The notes: generated by a model not told the origin, from the sequence alone. Counted from the stretch's first letter, positions 34,166 to 45,916 are shown. The stretch: DNA of 50,932 nucleotides from an uncultured Desulfovibrio sp. (GCA_900541395.1 UQJT01000015.1:1-50932); one strand, 5' to 3'. A program made the numbers and translations.

Positions 34166-34570
34166 CTACCGGATGATTTCCAGAACGTCCACATCCAGTT
34201 CACGTCGGCCGAAATGCTCGACATCCACTTCTCCGTGCAGGCGCACGGTGTTCTGCGGGGTCACGGTACGGTCGGCGAACTTCTTACGGTCGATGTCCAC
34301 CTGGATCTTGCCGGTTGAATCTTCAAAAATGTACTTGTCCTTGGCACCGACGATCTTTTCCACGATGCGGCCTTCCACGGTGCAATAGGTGTCGTCCCAA
34401 GCTTTCATGGCATCGGCCGCGGTGCTGCACTGAGCATTGGCTCCAGGGCCCTGAAAGCCGCCGCCCATACCCATCTGGGAGGACGGTTGCGTAGCGCCGG
34501 GCCCTTCAAAAGCGGCGAAAGCGGGGACGGCCATAGCCAGGGAAAGAGCGAAAGCGAGCAGATAACGCAT
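34166..34570 (-). CDS. ygiW: YgiW/YdeI-family periplasmic OB-fold (BOF) stress protein
   Basis: A 134-residue exported protein. It has a signal peptide cleaved after AFA (about residue 19), a Gly/Met/Gln-rich linker (about 20-48), and a BOF-type OB fold (about 55-132) with YCTVEGRIVEKI, KYIFEDSTGKIQVDID and LDVDVLEIIR. Relatives in enterobacteria are linked to peroxide, metal and cationic stress and sit beside qseBC. Here it heads a set with a QseBC-like regulator pair in the same direction. GGAG lies seven bases before the ATG, and a PmrA/QseB-type box is 72 bases upstream. Confidence 0.9.
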   Translation of the reverse strand: MRYLLAFALSLAMAVPAFAAFEGPGATQPSSQMGMGGGFQGPGANAQCSTAADAMKAWDDTYCTVEGRIVEKIVGAKDKYIFEDSTGKIQVDIDRKKFADRTVTPQNTVRLHGEVDVEHFGRRELDVDVLEIIR

Positions 34571-34641
34571 GATAAATCTCCTTTGTCGGCATGATGATAC
34601 GTCCTGATCAATCAAGACAAAGGCATCATGCGCGAAATGGG

Positions 34642-34658
34642 GTTAAGAAAATGTTAAA
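34642..34658 (-). promoter_or_regulatory. PmrA/QseB-type direct-repeat operator
   Basis: On the minus strand TTTAAC-N5-CTTAAC gives two half-sites 11 bases apart, the layout of PmrA/QseB boxes. It lies 72 bases upstream of ygiW and would allow the linked response regulator to control ygiW. The match is by pattern only. Confidence 0.5.
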
Positions 34659-34795
34659 CCGCGTGGCGCGCGGACTATTCCCCATTTAAAACCCGCCACG
34701 GCCACGGCGCAAGGAGAGACTCGGAACCGCCCCTGATAGTGTAGCCCCGCTCCGTGGCCGATGAAATCGTGAACGCGACGAATCTGGAGTATTTT

Positions 34796-34935
34796 GCTTG
34801 TGAAATTATCCAATTTCAAAAGCGGCGCTGCCGTCATTTCGCCCGAAAAGCGTGTTTTTCAGGCTCATTCGACGCGGGCGTCCGCTCCCGCGGCCGCCGG
34901 AGCGCTTGCCGTTTTCAACAGCAAAACGCTCTAAA
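34796..34935 (+). repeat. Dispersed three-hairpin repeat, copy C
   Basis: The most complete copy. It has stem 1 (34796-34807 with 34812-34823, one mismatch), stem 2 (around 34842-34864, one mismatch) and stem 3 (34901-34913 with 34917-34930, small bulge). It lies 86 bases beyond the grpE stop, in the same orientation as copies A and B. Confidence 0.8.
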
Positions 34936-35020
34936 ATAAATCGCAAAGGCGCGCCACGGCTTGCGCCGCGTGCGCGGAGAATTGAGGATGGCGGGCAAAG
35001 GGCGCTTCAAAAAAAGCCCG

Positions 35021-35611
35021 TTACACCTGGGCGTTGAAATGGCGGGAGGAACGGGCGCTGACGATGACCTTGGCCGGGCGAAGAAGGCGGTCCTTTAAAG
35101 TATATCCTTTCTGCATGACGTGCAGAATGCGGCCCGCTTCGTGCTCCGGGCTTTCCTCCTGGCCGATGGCCTCGTGCAGCGCGGGATCGAACTCTTCACC
35201 CACGGACCCCACAGGTTCCAGTCCATGTCGCTTTACCGCATCGAGCAACAGCTTGCGCGTCATCTCCACGCCGGTCAGCATGTCCTTGCAGGCTTCGGAC
35301 TGGCCGCCGTATTGCAGAGCCAGATCGAGATTGTCCAGTGTGGGCAGCAAATCACCCAGCACGTTTTCCGTAGCGTAACGCGTCTGTTCGTCTTTTTCCC
35401 GCTGCAGACGCTTCTTGAAATTTTCCATTTCGGCCAGGGCGCGCAAACGCACTTCCTCAGCCTCGGACGCCACGTCGCAGGAAGGGCATATACGCTGCTT
35501 GCAGCTTTCCAGAAGCTCCTCGTCCAGAATTTCCTGAGGCTCCTGAGGAACCCCTTCTTCCACAACAGGACTGGTGGTTTCTTCAGGGGCCTGGTGATGA
35601 TGTTCGCTCAT
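35021..35611 (-). CDS. grpE: Nucleotide exchange factor GrpE
   Basis: A 196-residue cochaperone that drives ADP release from DnaK. The N-terminal 55 residues are acidic and disordered-looking and contain CPSC. A long coiled coil follows (about 50-110, RALAEMENFKKRLQREKDEQ), then the beta domain with EFDPALHEAIG and MQKGYTLKDRLLRPAKVIV. AAGGAG lies eight bases before ATG 35611. Upstream there is a sigma-70-like promoter but no CIRCE element, hrcA or dnaK gene in view, so heat-shock control is not evident. Confidence 0.96.
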   Translation of the reverse strand: MSEHHHQAPEETTSPVVEEGVPQEPQEILDEELLESCKQRICPSCDVASEAEEVRLRALAEMENFKKRLQREKDEQTRYATENVLGDLLPTLDNLDLALQYGGQSEACKDMLTGVEMTRKLLLDAVKRHGLEPVGSVGEEFDPALHEAIGQEESPEHEAGRILHVMQKGYTLKDRLLRPAKVIVSARSSRHFNAQV

Positions 35612-35640
35612 TATAGAACTCCTTCCTGAACAGTCTCCGA

Positions 35641-35669
35641 AAGGTAGGAACGATGCGGCGGACTGTCAA
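35641..35669 (-). promoter_or_regulatory. Sigma-70-type promoter of grpE
   Basis: TTGACA (35669-35664), a 17-base spacer and TACCTT (35646-35641) on the minus strand lie 30 bases before the grpE start. The perfect -35 box argues against the overlapping 62-residue open frame being a gene. Confidence 0.6.
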
Positions 35670-35867
35670 GAGGGCCGGACAGAAGCGTGATAATGCCCTC
35701 GCTCCGCAGCGACGGGAATACATCGTCCGAAGCCGCGGGTTTCATGGAAGCGCCACGCTGATTTACCGCCGGATCGGCGCTTGGCGGCCATGAGGGCATT
35801 TTCCTTCAAAAATGCTCTACGCTCTGATTACGCGGGCGGGGTCGAATGAATGCGGGGTGAGGTCGTC

Positions 35868-36809
35868 TCACGAAGGAACGCGGCCCCGCGTCAGCCCGTA
35901 AAGCTGCGTGGCCATATAATCCAGCACCAGTCCCGGGTTGACCTGGGCCTGCAATGCTTCCTGGCAACGGCTGAACAGATCGTCCGCAGCGGGCAGCAGG
36001 GCTTCGGGGATGCGGCCGAAGGGGGCGGCCAGCCGCCCGCCCGGCCGCCCGGCCAGGCGGGCGGCCAAAGCTTTTTGGGCGACGAGCACCACTTCCTGCC
36101 CGCCGGCGGCGTCCAAGCCGCCTTTGACCGCCGTTTTTTCAAACCAGCCCGCGCCCCGCTCCAGAAACAGCGCCAAAGCCTCCTCCCATTCGCGCAAGCC
36201 TCCGACGGAGGCCGCGGCGGGGTCCGGCCAAGGCAACGTGACCACCCAGCCCCGAGACACCAGGGTGGGCAACAGCCGTTCGCGCTGAGGAGCGGTGAAC
36301 ACGAAACAGGTATCCGGGCAGGGGTCCTCCAGAACCTTGAGCAGAGAATTGGCGGCCTCGATACCCAAAGCCTGGGCCTCGGCCATGACGATTACCCGTT
36401 TACGCCCGAAGCGCGGGGGCTCGCCGAGCAGGGGACGGAGGGCGCGCACCTCGTCGATTTTTATACTGCCCGCCCGACCGTCCAGCAGCAAGAGGTCGGC
36501 AAACATGTCCGCCCCCACACGCAGGCAGCCCGAACACGCCAGGCAGGGCGCGTCTCCATCCCGTTCGCAATTGAGCAGGGCCGCCCACCACAGGGCCAGA
36601 GCCACGCGCTCGCGCGTAGTTCCTCCCTCCAAATGAAGAAGCTGCGGAGGCGTCCGCCGCAACCCCGCCAGCAGGGAGCGAGGGCGCTTCAAGCCCTCGG
36701 CCAGGGCCGGAACGAACGCCGCGCCCGCCTCGTCCGGGGTGGGCAGACGTTCAATTTCAGCCTTCGGCCGAGGAGTCGCGCTTTTTTTCACGGTTTTGGC
36801 GGCAGGCAT
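35868..36809 (-). CDS. holB: DNA polymerase III subunit delta'
   Basis: A 313-residue clamp-loader subunit. It has the AAA+-type fold without an obvious Walker A lysine, as is usual for delta'. The zinc-binding Cys cluster appears as NCERDGDAPCLACSGC near residues 80-95. Sensor-type sequence VMAEAQALGIEAANSLLKVLEDP is near residue 140, followed by FVFTAPQRERLLPTLVSRG. The first 25 residues are a basic Lys/Pro tail. It is monocistronic here, lacking the tmk neighbour often seen. Confidence 0.9.
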   Translation of the reverse strand: MPAAKTVKKSATPRPKAEIERLPTPDEAGAAFVPALAEGLKRPRSLLAGLRRTPPQLLHLEGGTTRERVALALWWAALLNCERDGDAPCLACSGCLRVGADMFADLLLLDGRAGSIKIDEVRALRPLLGEPPRFGRKRVIVMAEAQALGIEAANSLLKVLEDPCPDTCFVFTAPQRERLLPTLVSRGWVVTLPWPDPAAASVGGLREWEEALALFLERGAGWFEKTAVKGGLDAAGGQEVVLVAQKALAARLAGRPGGRLAAPFGRIPEALLPAADDLFSRCQEALQAQVNPGLVLDYMATQLYGLTRGRVPS

Positions 36810-36879
36810 GATTCGTCCTCAAAATGGAAAGGAATGAAAGACCATGTGCGAAACGGGACTTCGGGGAAGGCAGGCCCCC

Positions 36880-37764
36880 TCACGGGACGCATACCACAAC
36901 GGGAGCGCCGTCGGCGCTATCGGGGTACCAATGGTACCAATCCTTCATGAGGTAATAGTACCACTCCACAGCGCCGTCGTACAAGGAGATGATCCTGACG
37001 TCTTGGTCGTCGCCGTCGCCGCATGCCTTGCCGGTCCAGTAAAGAAAAAAGCCGGAGCCGTATGCGTCATCCCGCCATCCCGCCGCATGGGCCGCGCCGT
37101 ACCGTGAACGGCCCGCCACGGCGTAAAGTTGTTCTTCCGTCGGAAGCCTGGTTTGGGGCTGATAATAACCGGACATATCCACATCCCAGGTTCCGCCGCA
37201 GGCTTTCACCGCTTCGCGCCATGTGGACGCCCCGTGGGGCGGGCCCGCGAACGCCGCGAGCGGGCCCGGCCCGAAGTGCACTTCCGTTGTCGCTTCGTAA
37301 GTTTGTCCGCCTATGGTTGTTACCGCCTTCACCGTCACCTTTCGTTCTCCCACAATGTCCGTCAGAAAAGCCCTGACACCGGTGGGGGGAGTGCCCTCCA
37401 TTTTTGATCGGTCATTTTCCGAAGCGGACAGCGAAGGGGCGGACTTGCCCCAATACAGGCCGTTCAGCAAAGTTCTGTCGGAACGCGCCCAAGCCTTGGC
37501 GGAGACATAGGAAGCTTCCACCGTCCATCTCACTGTTCGCGGGTCAAGCGCGACATATACTCCCCCCGCCAACCACATCACCGTTATTTCCGCCGTTTGG
37601 GCGGCGGAAACGAAAGGTTCCCCGGCTATGTCGCAGGACAGAACAATCCGGCGAGCCTCTGCCTCGCGGGGGGAACAGGCCGGAAGAAAAGCGGGCAGAC
37701 TCAACATGAAAATCAGCAGCCAAGCGGACGCCGTCCGCCCGGCTCGCGGGCGATCATGCTTCAT
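36880..37764 (-). CDS. Lipoprotein with C-terminal invasin-type adhesion (DUF823-like) domain
   Basis: A 294-residue protein. It has a lipoprotein signal peptide (lipobox LPAC, Cys30), then an Ig-like segment (about 40-165) with VKAVTTIGGQTYEATTEV. The C-terminal part (about 165-294) resembles the adhesion domain at the tips of invasin/intimin-like proteins: FGPGPLAAF, TWREAVKACGG, RLPTEEQLYAVA, GWRDDAYGSGFFLYWTG and a final VVVCVP. Such domains usually end giant outer-membrane adhesins, so a small lipoprotein carrier is unusual. It is predicted to be membrane-anchored. ATG 37764 has GAGAG upstream. It is monocistronic between holB and purA. Confidence 0.7.
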   Translation of the reverse strand: MKHDRPRAGRTASAWLLIFMLSLPAFLPACSPREAEARRIVLSCDIAGEPFVSAAQTAEITVMWLAGGVYVALDPRTVRWTVEASYVSAKAWARSDRTLLNGLYWGKSAPSLSASENDRSKMEGTPPTGVRAFLTDIVGERKVTVKAVTTIGGQTYEATTEVHFGPGPLAAFAGPPHGASTWREAVKACGGTWDVDMSGYYQPQTRLPTEEQLYAVAGRSRYGAAHAAGWRDDAYGSGFFLYWTGKACGDGDDQDVRIISLYDGAVEWYYYLMKDWYHWYPDSADGAPVVVCVP

Positions 37765-37902
37765 GCTCAGTTCTCTCGAAAGCAATGAGTCTCCACTTCT
37801 CAACGGAACAGGAAAAATCGCTCGCAGAAAAACGCGTCTTCCCATCCACGGACGCCGACGCACCTCTCCGGATTTTGTCGTATCTGCTTTTACAAGCAGA
37901 TG

Positions 37903-39180
37903 CTAGCGTCGAATGGTCTGGTGCCGATCGGGTCCCACAGAAATAAAGGAGGCGCGCACCCCCATAAGTTCCTCGACGCGCTCGATGTAACGCCGGGTAT
38001 TGGCGGGCAACGCTTCCCAAGTTTGGCACGCGGAAATGTCTTCGTCCCATCCGGGCAAGGTTTCATACAGCGGCGTGACGCGGGCCAGGGCGTTGGGCGT
38101 TTGCGGAGGATACTGAACCTCCTGCCCCTGGAATTTGTAGCCCACGCAAATCTGGATATGCTCCAGACCGCCCAGCACATCCACCTTGGTCAGGGCTATG
38201 GCCGTCGGCGCGCACAGTCGGGCCGTTTCGCGCAGAACCACGGCGTCCAGCCAGCCGCAGCGACGCACACGCCCGGTGGTTGCGCCGTATTCGCCGCCCT
38301 TCTGCTGCAAGTGCATGCCGACAGGACCGTCCAGTTCGGTGGGGAAAGGGCCGGCCCCCACCCGAGTGGTATAGGCTTTGACGATGGCTATGCGGGTATC
38401 GATGGAACTGCTGGGCACGCCCGAGCCCACCGATGCGTTATCCGCTATGGTATTGGACGAGGTTACATAGGGATAAGTACCGTGGTCCACATCGAGCATG
38501 ACGCCCTGAGCGCCTTCAAAAAGGGCCTTTTTCCCCTGAACGGCGCCGTTCAGAACAACCGAGGTCACGTCGGCCAGATAGGGCAGAATGCGGGGAGCCA
38601 GGGACATAAGCTTGCCCTGCACTTCGTCGGGGTCCATAGTGGGGATGCCGTACAGGGCCGAGAACAAGACGTTTTTTTCACGCAGAGCCTCGGTCACCTT
38701 GCGCCGCACCAGGCCGGGTTCGGCCAGATCGCCCGCGCGAATGCCGATGCGGGCCTTCTTGTCTTCGTAACAGGGGCCGATGCCGCGCCCCGTGGTGCCC
38801 AGGCGGGCTTCGGCGCTGTGCCCCTCGCGTGCGGCGTCGATGGCGCGGTGATAGGGCATGATGAGATGAGCCTTGGGGCTGATCATAAGCCGCTCGGGGC
38901 TGACATCGATGCCCTTGGCCGCCAGAGCGTCCACTTCCTCAAGGAAGGTTTCCGGATCGAGCACCACCCCGTTGCCGATGACGCACACCTTGCCGTGGTG
39001 CAGGATACCGGAGGGAATAACGTGCAGAACATAGCGCTCGCCGTCCACAATGACCGTATGGCCGGCGTTGTTGCCGCCTTGAAAGCGGACGACCATATCC
39101 ACTTCGCCGCTCAGAAGGTCGACTATCTTGCCCTTTCCCTCGTCACCCCATTGCGCACCGATAACGGTCATGTTGCCCAT
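37903..39180 (-). CDS. purA: Adenylosuccinate synthase
   Basis: A 425-residue enzyme that condenses IMP with aspartate using GTP, the first committed step to AMP. The GTP loop WGDEGKGK is at residues 11-18, with catalytic Asp13. NNAGHTV near residue 40 supplies the catalytic His. STGRGIGP-like (here TTGRGIGPCYEDK), the TTRVGAGPFPTE signature and ALTKVDVLG also match. AAGGAG lies seven bases before ATG 39180; a second ATG at 39171 is possible. The gene stands alone between the lipoprotein gene and the ATP synthase terminator. Confidence 0.97.
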   Translation of the reverse strand: MGNMTVIGAQWGDEGKGKIVDLLSGEVDMVVRFQGGNNAGHTVIVDGERYVLHVIPSGILHHGKVCVIGNGVVLDPETFLEEVDALAAKGIDVSPERLMISPKAHLIMPYHRAIDAAREGHSAEARLGTTGRGIGPCYEDKKARIGIRAGDLAEPGLVRRKVTEALREKNVLFSALYGIPTMDPDEVQGKLMSLAPRILPYLADVTSVVLNGAVQGKKALFEGAQGVMLDVDHGTYPYVTSSNTIADNASVGSGVPSSSIDTRIAIVKAYTTRVGAGPFPTELDGPVGMHLQQKGGEYGATTGRVRRCGWLDAVVLRETARLCAPTAIALTKVDVLGGLEHIQICVGYKFQGQEVQYPPQTPNALARVTPLYETLPGWDEDISACQTWEALPANTRRYIERVEELMGVRASFISVGPDRHQTIRR

Positions 39181-39368
39181 ACGTTCGCTCCTTGCGGCGA
39201 ACACGCCGCACGACAGTGAGAAAAAAGAAGCCCGTCGCGCCGGACGTGCCAAGCCATTTTTATACGGGGCTTTGCAAGCAGCGTCAACCGACATTCCTTT
39301 AAGCACAAAGCCGGATTTCCCGTCGGCACCGCTGCCGGAAACGAAGGCTCGTCCGTCGGCAAGCACGC

Positions 39369-39402
39369 AAAAAGAGAGGGGACGGTCCGAAAACCGTCCC
39401 CC
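39369..39402 (-). terminator. Terminator of the ATP synthase operon
   Basis: A 9-bp stem (39402-39393 region with 39386-39378) is followed on the minus strand by CTCT and five T. It lies 27 bases past the atpC stop. Confidence 0.8.
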
Positions 39403-39429
39403 AGGGATGTTCACAGGCAAGGAGAGAAC

Positions 39430-39834
39430 TCAGCGGCTGGCGACGTGAATGCGCCCCACCGCACGCTGCAAAGCGGCCGTGGCGCGTATCAAGTCCACAT
39501 CGGCCTTGCCGGGCTTGGCTTCAAGCCGGGCCTGCGCCCGTTCCAGGGCCTGCTGGGCGCGGTCCACGTCGATGTCGGAAGACAATTCCGCAGCTTCCGC
39601 CAGGATACTCACCTTGTTGTCCGATACCTCGGCAAACCCTCCGGCCACGAACGCCCAATGGGTTTCCGCGCCCTGCTTGTAATAGAGTTCGCCTATGGAC
39701 AGCGCGGCCAAAAGGGGAATGTGCCCCGGCAGAACGCCGAATTCGCCATCGACGCCGGGAGCGCCCACATAGTCCACATTCGCTTCGAGCACGACCTTGT
39801 CGGGCGTGACGATTTCAAGGCGGAGCGCTTCCAT
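39430..39834 (-). CDS. atpC: F1 ATP synthase epsilon subunit
   Basis: A 134-residue subunit of the F1 central stalk. It has the N-terminal beta sandwich ([34 protein letters not shown]) and a C-terminal helical hairpin rich in Ala, Glu and Arg that can inhibit ATP hydrolysis in homologues. It is the last gene of the operon, nine bases after atpD and followed by a terminator. Confidence 0.96.
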   Translation of the reverse strand: MEALRLEIVTPDKVVLEANVDYVGAPGVDGEFGVLPGHIPLLAALSIGELYYKQGAETHWAFVAGGFAEVSDNKVSILAEAAELSSDIDVDRAQQALERAQARLEAKPGKADVDLIRATAALQRAVGRIHVASR

Positions 39835-39843
39835 GCCGTTCTC

Positions 39844-41268
<1,425 letters not shown>

Positions 41269-42147
41269 CTACTGGCTTTGCAGCGCGTTGGCGCCGCCGA
41301 CGATATCCATGAGGTCGTTGGTGATCGAGGCCTGGCGCGTCTTGTTGTACAAGAGGGTCAGAGACGCGATCAAATCGTCACAGTTGCGCGTGGCGTTGTC
41401 CATAGCGGCCATGCGGGCCGCGTTTTCGCTGGCGGAGGTATCCAGCAGGCCGCGGTACACCTGTACGTTCACGTAGCGGGGCAAAAGCTCGGCGAGCAGG
41501 ACTCCCACTTCGGGTTCGTACACGTATTCGGCCTCCGACGCGGCGTCCACGCCTTCCGCCGGAGTGGGCACCACGGGCAGCAGCGGCAACGCGGTCGCCA
41601 CCTGCCGGGTCATGCTCACGAACTCGCTGTATACCAGATGCACCTCGTCCGCGTCATGTTCGGTATACAGGCGGGACAGAATCGCGCCCAACTGCACGGC
41701 CAACGCATAATTGAAACTGCCCATGACATCCACGAAAGAATCGAGCAGTTCATACGACGTCTTGCGCACCGCGTCGCGACCTTTGCGGCCCACGCACACG
41801 AACTTGACGGCCAGACCTTCCGCTTCCTTGGCTTTGGCCAGGCGCAGAGCGGCGGTGATGAGGTTGACGTTGAAGGCCCCACACAGGCCGCGGTCCGAAG
41901 TCACCAGCAAGATGACCGCGGTCTTCGGCTTGTCGTGGACCTGGAGCAGCGGGTGGGCCGCCCCCTCGGTTCTGGCCGCAAGGTCCCCCAGCATGCTTCC
42001 GAACTTCTCGGCATAGGGCCGGAAACGCTCGATGCGCCCCTGAGCCCCGCGCAGCTTCGACGAGGCCACCATACCCATGGCCTTCGTGATCTGCTTGGTC
42101 TTGCCGACGCCGGCAATCTGGAGTTTGACGTCTTTCAACGAAGGCAT
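41269..42147 (-). CDS. atpG: F1 ATP synthase gamma subunit
   Basis: The 292-residue rotary shaft subunit. The N-terminal helix MPSLKDVKLQIAGVGKTKQITKAMGMVASSKL and C-terminal helix RMAAMDNATRNCDDLI form the coiled coil that turns inside the alpha-beta ring. The central SDRGLCGAFN is conserved. It starts four bases after the atpA stop. Confidence 0.97.
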   Translation of the reverse strand: MPSLKDVKLQIAGVGKTKQITKAMGMVASSKLRGAQGRIERFRPYAEKFGSMLGDLAARTEGAAHPLLQVHDKPKTAVILLVTSDRGLCGAFNVNLITAALRLAKAKEAEGLAVKFVCVGRKGRDAVRKTSYELLDSFVDVMGSFNYALAVQLGAILSRLYTEHDADEVHLVYSEFVSMTRQVATALPLLPVVPTPAEGVDAASEAEYVYEPEVGVLLAELLPRYVNVQVYRGLLDTSASENAARMAAMDNATRNCDDLIASLTLLYNKTRQASITNDLMDIVGGANALQSQ

Positions 42148-42150
42148 GAG

Positions 42151-43665
<1,515 letters not shown>

Positions 43666-43668
43666 GGC

Positions 43669-44220
43669 CTACTCACCCCTCTTGATGGATTCCCTGAGGT
43701 TGTCGAGTTGCGCACGCAGGCTTGCGTCCAGCACCGTATCGCCGATTCTGAGCACGAGGCCGCCCAGAATGGCCGGATCGACGGCGTAGGCAAGTTCCAG
43801 CTTGCGCCCGGTTTGAGATTCCAATTGCGTCTTTATGGCGGCCTTGCGCGCGTCGTCCAATTCCACAGCCGTGGTAAGAACGCCGCGACTGAGGCCCTTG
43901 GCCTCGTCCAGAAGGGCGCCGTAATCGGCCGCGATGGCCGCGATCAAGGACAGCCGGTCCTTGTCCGCCAACAGCTCGACGAAGCGCCTTTCCACGGAGC
44001 CCCCGCCCGCCGCTTCCAGCAGGGAGAGCGCCACTTTTTTCTTTTCCTCCACGGTGAGCACGGGGTTGCGGAATACGTCCGCCAGCGGACGCGACTCCTC
44101 CACCGCCTCGCCCAGAGCGTTCAGGGTCGCCCCATACCGCTCCATGTCCGCCATACCCGACTCCTTGCCCAGGGCAAAGAGTGCGGAAGCGTAACGACGG
44201 GCTACGACATTGCCGATCAC
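43669..44220 (-). CDS. atpH: F1 ATP synthase delta subunit
   Basis: The 183-residue stator subunit linking F1 to the b subunits. The N-terminal helical domain (RRYASALFALGKE) and C-terminal part (KLELAYAVDPAILGGLVLRIGDTVLDASLRAQL) match the family. It begins with GTG 44220 and overlaps the atpF stop as GTGA, indicating coupling. Confidence 0.96.
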   Translation of the reverse strand: MIGNVVARRYASALFALGKESGMADMERYGATLNALGEAVEESRPLADVFRNPVLTVEEKKKVALSLLEAAGGGSVERRFVELLADKDRLSLIAAIAADYGALLDEAKGLSRGVLTTAVELDDARKAAIKTQLESQTGRKLELAYAVDPAILGGLVLRIGDTVLDASLRAQLDNLRESIKRGE

Positions 44221-44786
44221 TGGAGCACCACCTTGGTCAGCGAGTTGTCGATCAGCTTCTGCTGCGCGGCCGCGTCGAGCCGGTCAGCAAGCCCCTTTTC
44301 CACGGCCGCCACAATGTCGTCCGCCATGCGGGCGCGGATGGCGTCCAGTTCGGCCTTGCCTTCCTGTTCCGCGCTGCGACGGGCCTGCTCCACGATATGA
44401 GCGGCCTGGCGTTCGGCATCGGCCAGAATGGCGGCCTTGAGCTGTTCAGCCTGAACGCGCCCCTCTTCGAGCAGGGCTTTGGCCTCGGCTTCCACCCCGG
44501 CCACGCGACGTTCCACATCGGCCAGATGGGCGGCTGCTTCTTTTTTGAGGCGGTCCAACTCTTCCATCTCGGTAATGATGGAGGCACGGCGGCCTACGAA
44601 ATACTTTTTGATCAGCCCCCCGGCCGCGTACCAGATAATACCGAGGAAAATGAGAATGTTGACCAGGCGCAAAGCGAAGTTGCCCCAGGGCAGCCCCTCG
44701 TGCTCCAATTCGGCCGGTTCCGCGAAGGCGACCACGGTCGTCAACAGCACCAGAGCGCAGGTCATGATTACGGTTTTGATTCGCAC
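44217..44786 (-). CDS. atpF: Fo ATP synthase subunit b
   Basis: The 189-residue peripheral-stalk subunit. An unusual extra N-terminal hydrophobic stretch (residues 3-22, ending VVAFAEP) resembles a signal peptide. It precedes the usual membrane helix (about 36-58, RLVNILIFLGIIWYAAGGL) and a long charged coiled coil. This extension is common in deltaproteobacterial b subunits. The start is GTG 44786 with AAGGAG six bases upstream. It pairs with the shorter b' subunit encoded just upstream. Confidence 0.94.
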   Translation of the reverse strand: MRIKTVIMTCALVLLTTVVAFAEPAELEHEGLPWGNFALRLVNILIFLGIIWYAAGGLIKKYFVGRRASIITEMEELDRLKKEAAAHLADVERRVAGVEAEAKALLEEGRVQAEQLKAAILADAERQAAHIVEQARRSAEQEGKAELDAIRARMADDIVAAVEKGLADRLDAAAQQKLIDNSLTKVVLQ

Positions 44787-44890
44787 GCCGTTCTCCTTCC
44801 TGAACAGTGCGGCCTCAGGCCGCCGCTCAATGATCCCGCCGAGGCCCGCAGGCCCGGCCCGTCCGCACGGACGCGAACGTGTTTCTGGCG

Positions 44891-45310
44891 CTAGGCGCCC
44901 AACAGCTTGTCGACGGCCAACCGCGCGTAATCGCCCACCTGCGCGTCCAGTTCGCGCCGGGCGTCGGCGCTTTCGGCATGCAGACGGTCGGCGGCCTCGC
45001 GTCGGATGACGCGGGCTTCCTCACCGGCGCTCTCCAGACGACCCTGAGCGTCTTTTTCCCCGGCTTGCTTGGCTTCGTCGCGGACGGCGGCCATTTCGGC
45101 CCGAGCCCGAAGCAGGCGGGCCTCGTAGGCTTCCAGCTTGCGGGCGGCCTCGTCGTTCAGGCTGCCGGTATCGCCGCGAAGCCCGTCGTTGCGGGCGCGG
45201 CGCTCGGCCATGACCCGCCGCACCGGGCCGATGATGAGCCAGTTGAGCAGCGCCAGAGTGACAAGAAAGTTCACCAACTGGAACAGGAGGGTTATGTCGA
45301 GGCTGATCAC
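44891..45310 (-). CDS. Fo ATP synthase subunit b'
   Basis: The 139-residue second b-type stalk subunit. One membrane helix (about 5-25, DITLLFQLVNFLVTLALLNWL) is followed by a highly charged coiled coil that would pair with AtpF. The start is GTG 45310 with GGAGG nine bases upstream; an in-frame ATG at 45337 adds residues unlike the family. The 104-base gap to atpF is the longest within the operon. No a (atpB) or c (atpE) gene is in the window, so they must lie elsewhere. Confidence 0.92.
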   Translation of the reverse strand: MISLDITLLFQLVNFLVTLALLNWLIIGPVRRVMAERRARNDGLRGDTGSLNDEAARKLEAYEARLLRARAEMAAVRDEAKQAGEKDAQGRLESAGEEARVIRREAADRLHAESADARRELDAQVGDYARLAVDKLLGA

Positions 45311-45532
45311 GCTGAAAATCCTCCGGCCGGTACACAACGAGACAGCGCTTGCGCAAGCGCCGCAATCAACGCTGTCCCCGGCAATTGTTAGGGAGCCGTA
45401 TCGAAGTGTCTCTAACTGTTTTCTTTTCTCTTGTCAAAGCCCTATGCGCTTTTTTCGCGCTTTCTCGGCAAACGCGCTGGGGGCGCGCCATGCAGCGGCT
45501 TGTGCGCAAAAGAACGAATTTCGTATCCGCCG

Positions 45533-45916
45533 TCACTCCCCTTCGGGCAGGGCTTCGGCCCCTCCCGGCAGGGGCATGTCGCCTCCGACGGGCTCACGTA
45601 TGTGGATCGCCCCCTCCAACACGGCCCCTTCCTCCACCACCAGCACGGGGCTGATGATGGTGCCGTTCAGCACGCCGCCCCTGTGCACCAACACCCGGCG
45701 TTTGGCGCGCACCTCGCCGGTAAAGGAACCGGACAATTCCAGTTCGCCCACGTCCAGGCTGCCTTCGATGACCGAATCCTTACCCGCGCGGAGCACGCCG
45801 TCGGAGCTGATTTCGCCGCTGAACATACCGTCCACGTGCACGGCGCCCTGAAAGGTCAGTTTGCCCTGATAGGCCGTCCGGGCCCCCATGTAGGCGTTTA
45901 CTTCATCCTTGCTCAC
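45533..45916 (-). CDS. Bactofilin (polymer-forming cytoskeletal protein)
   Basis: A 127-residue protein with a central right-handed beta-helix of short repeats (KLTFQGAVHVDGMFSGEISSD, then VIEGSLDVGELELSGSFTGEV). A Pro/Gly/Glu-rich tail follows. Bactofilins polymerise without nucleotide and organise cell-wall enzymes. The start GTG 45916 has AAGGAG seven bases upstream; ATG 45940 also fits the frame but has a weaker site. It lies between rodA and the b' gene, an order I associate with Desulfovibrio-type genomes, linking wall shape and ATP synthase genes. Confidence 0.92.
   Translation of the reverse strand: MSKDEVNAYMGARTAYQGKLTFQGAVHVDGMFSGEISSDGVLRAGKDSVIEGSLDVGELELSGSFTGEVRAKRRVLVHRGGVLNGTIISPVLVVEEGAVLEGAIHIREPVGGDMPLPGGAEALPEGE

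Larger units (their letters stand above)
34571..35020. other. Region between ygiW and grpE holding the regulatory box and repeat copy C
   Basis: No gene is present. From left to right: ygiW leader, a direct-repeat box (34642-34658), AT-containing promoter sequence, repeat copy C (34796-34935), and the short 3' region of grpE. Confidence 0.6.

Noticed and set aside
35611..35799. 62-codon open frame ending in a TAATG overlap with grpE
   Set aside because: A good promoter (35641-35669) lies inside it, its sequence is not recognisable, and the overlap can be chance.
35612..35867. CIRCE or sigma-32 heat-shock element upstream of grpE
   Set aside because: No TTAGCACTC/GAGTGCTAA pair and no clear CCCCAT-type -10 element could be found.
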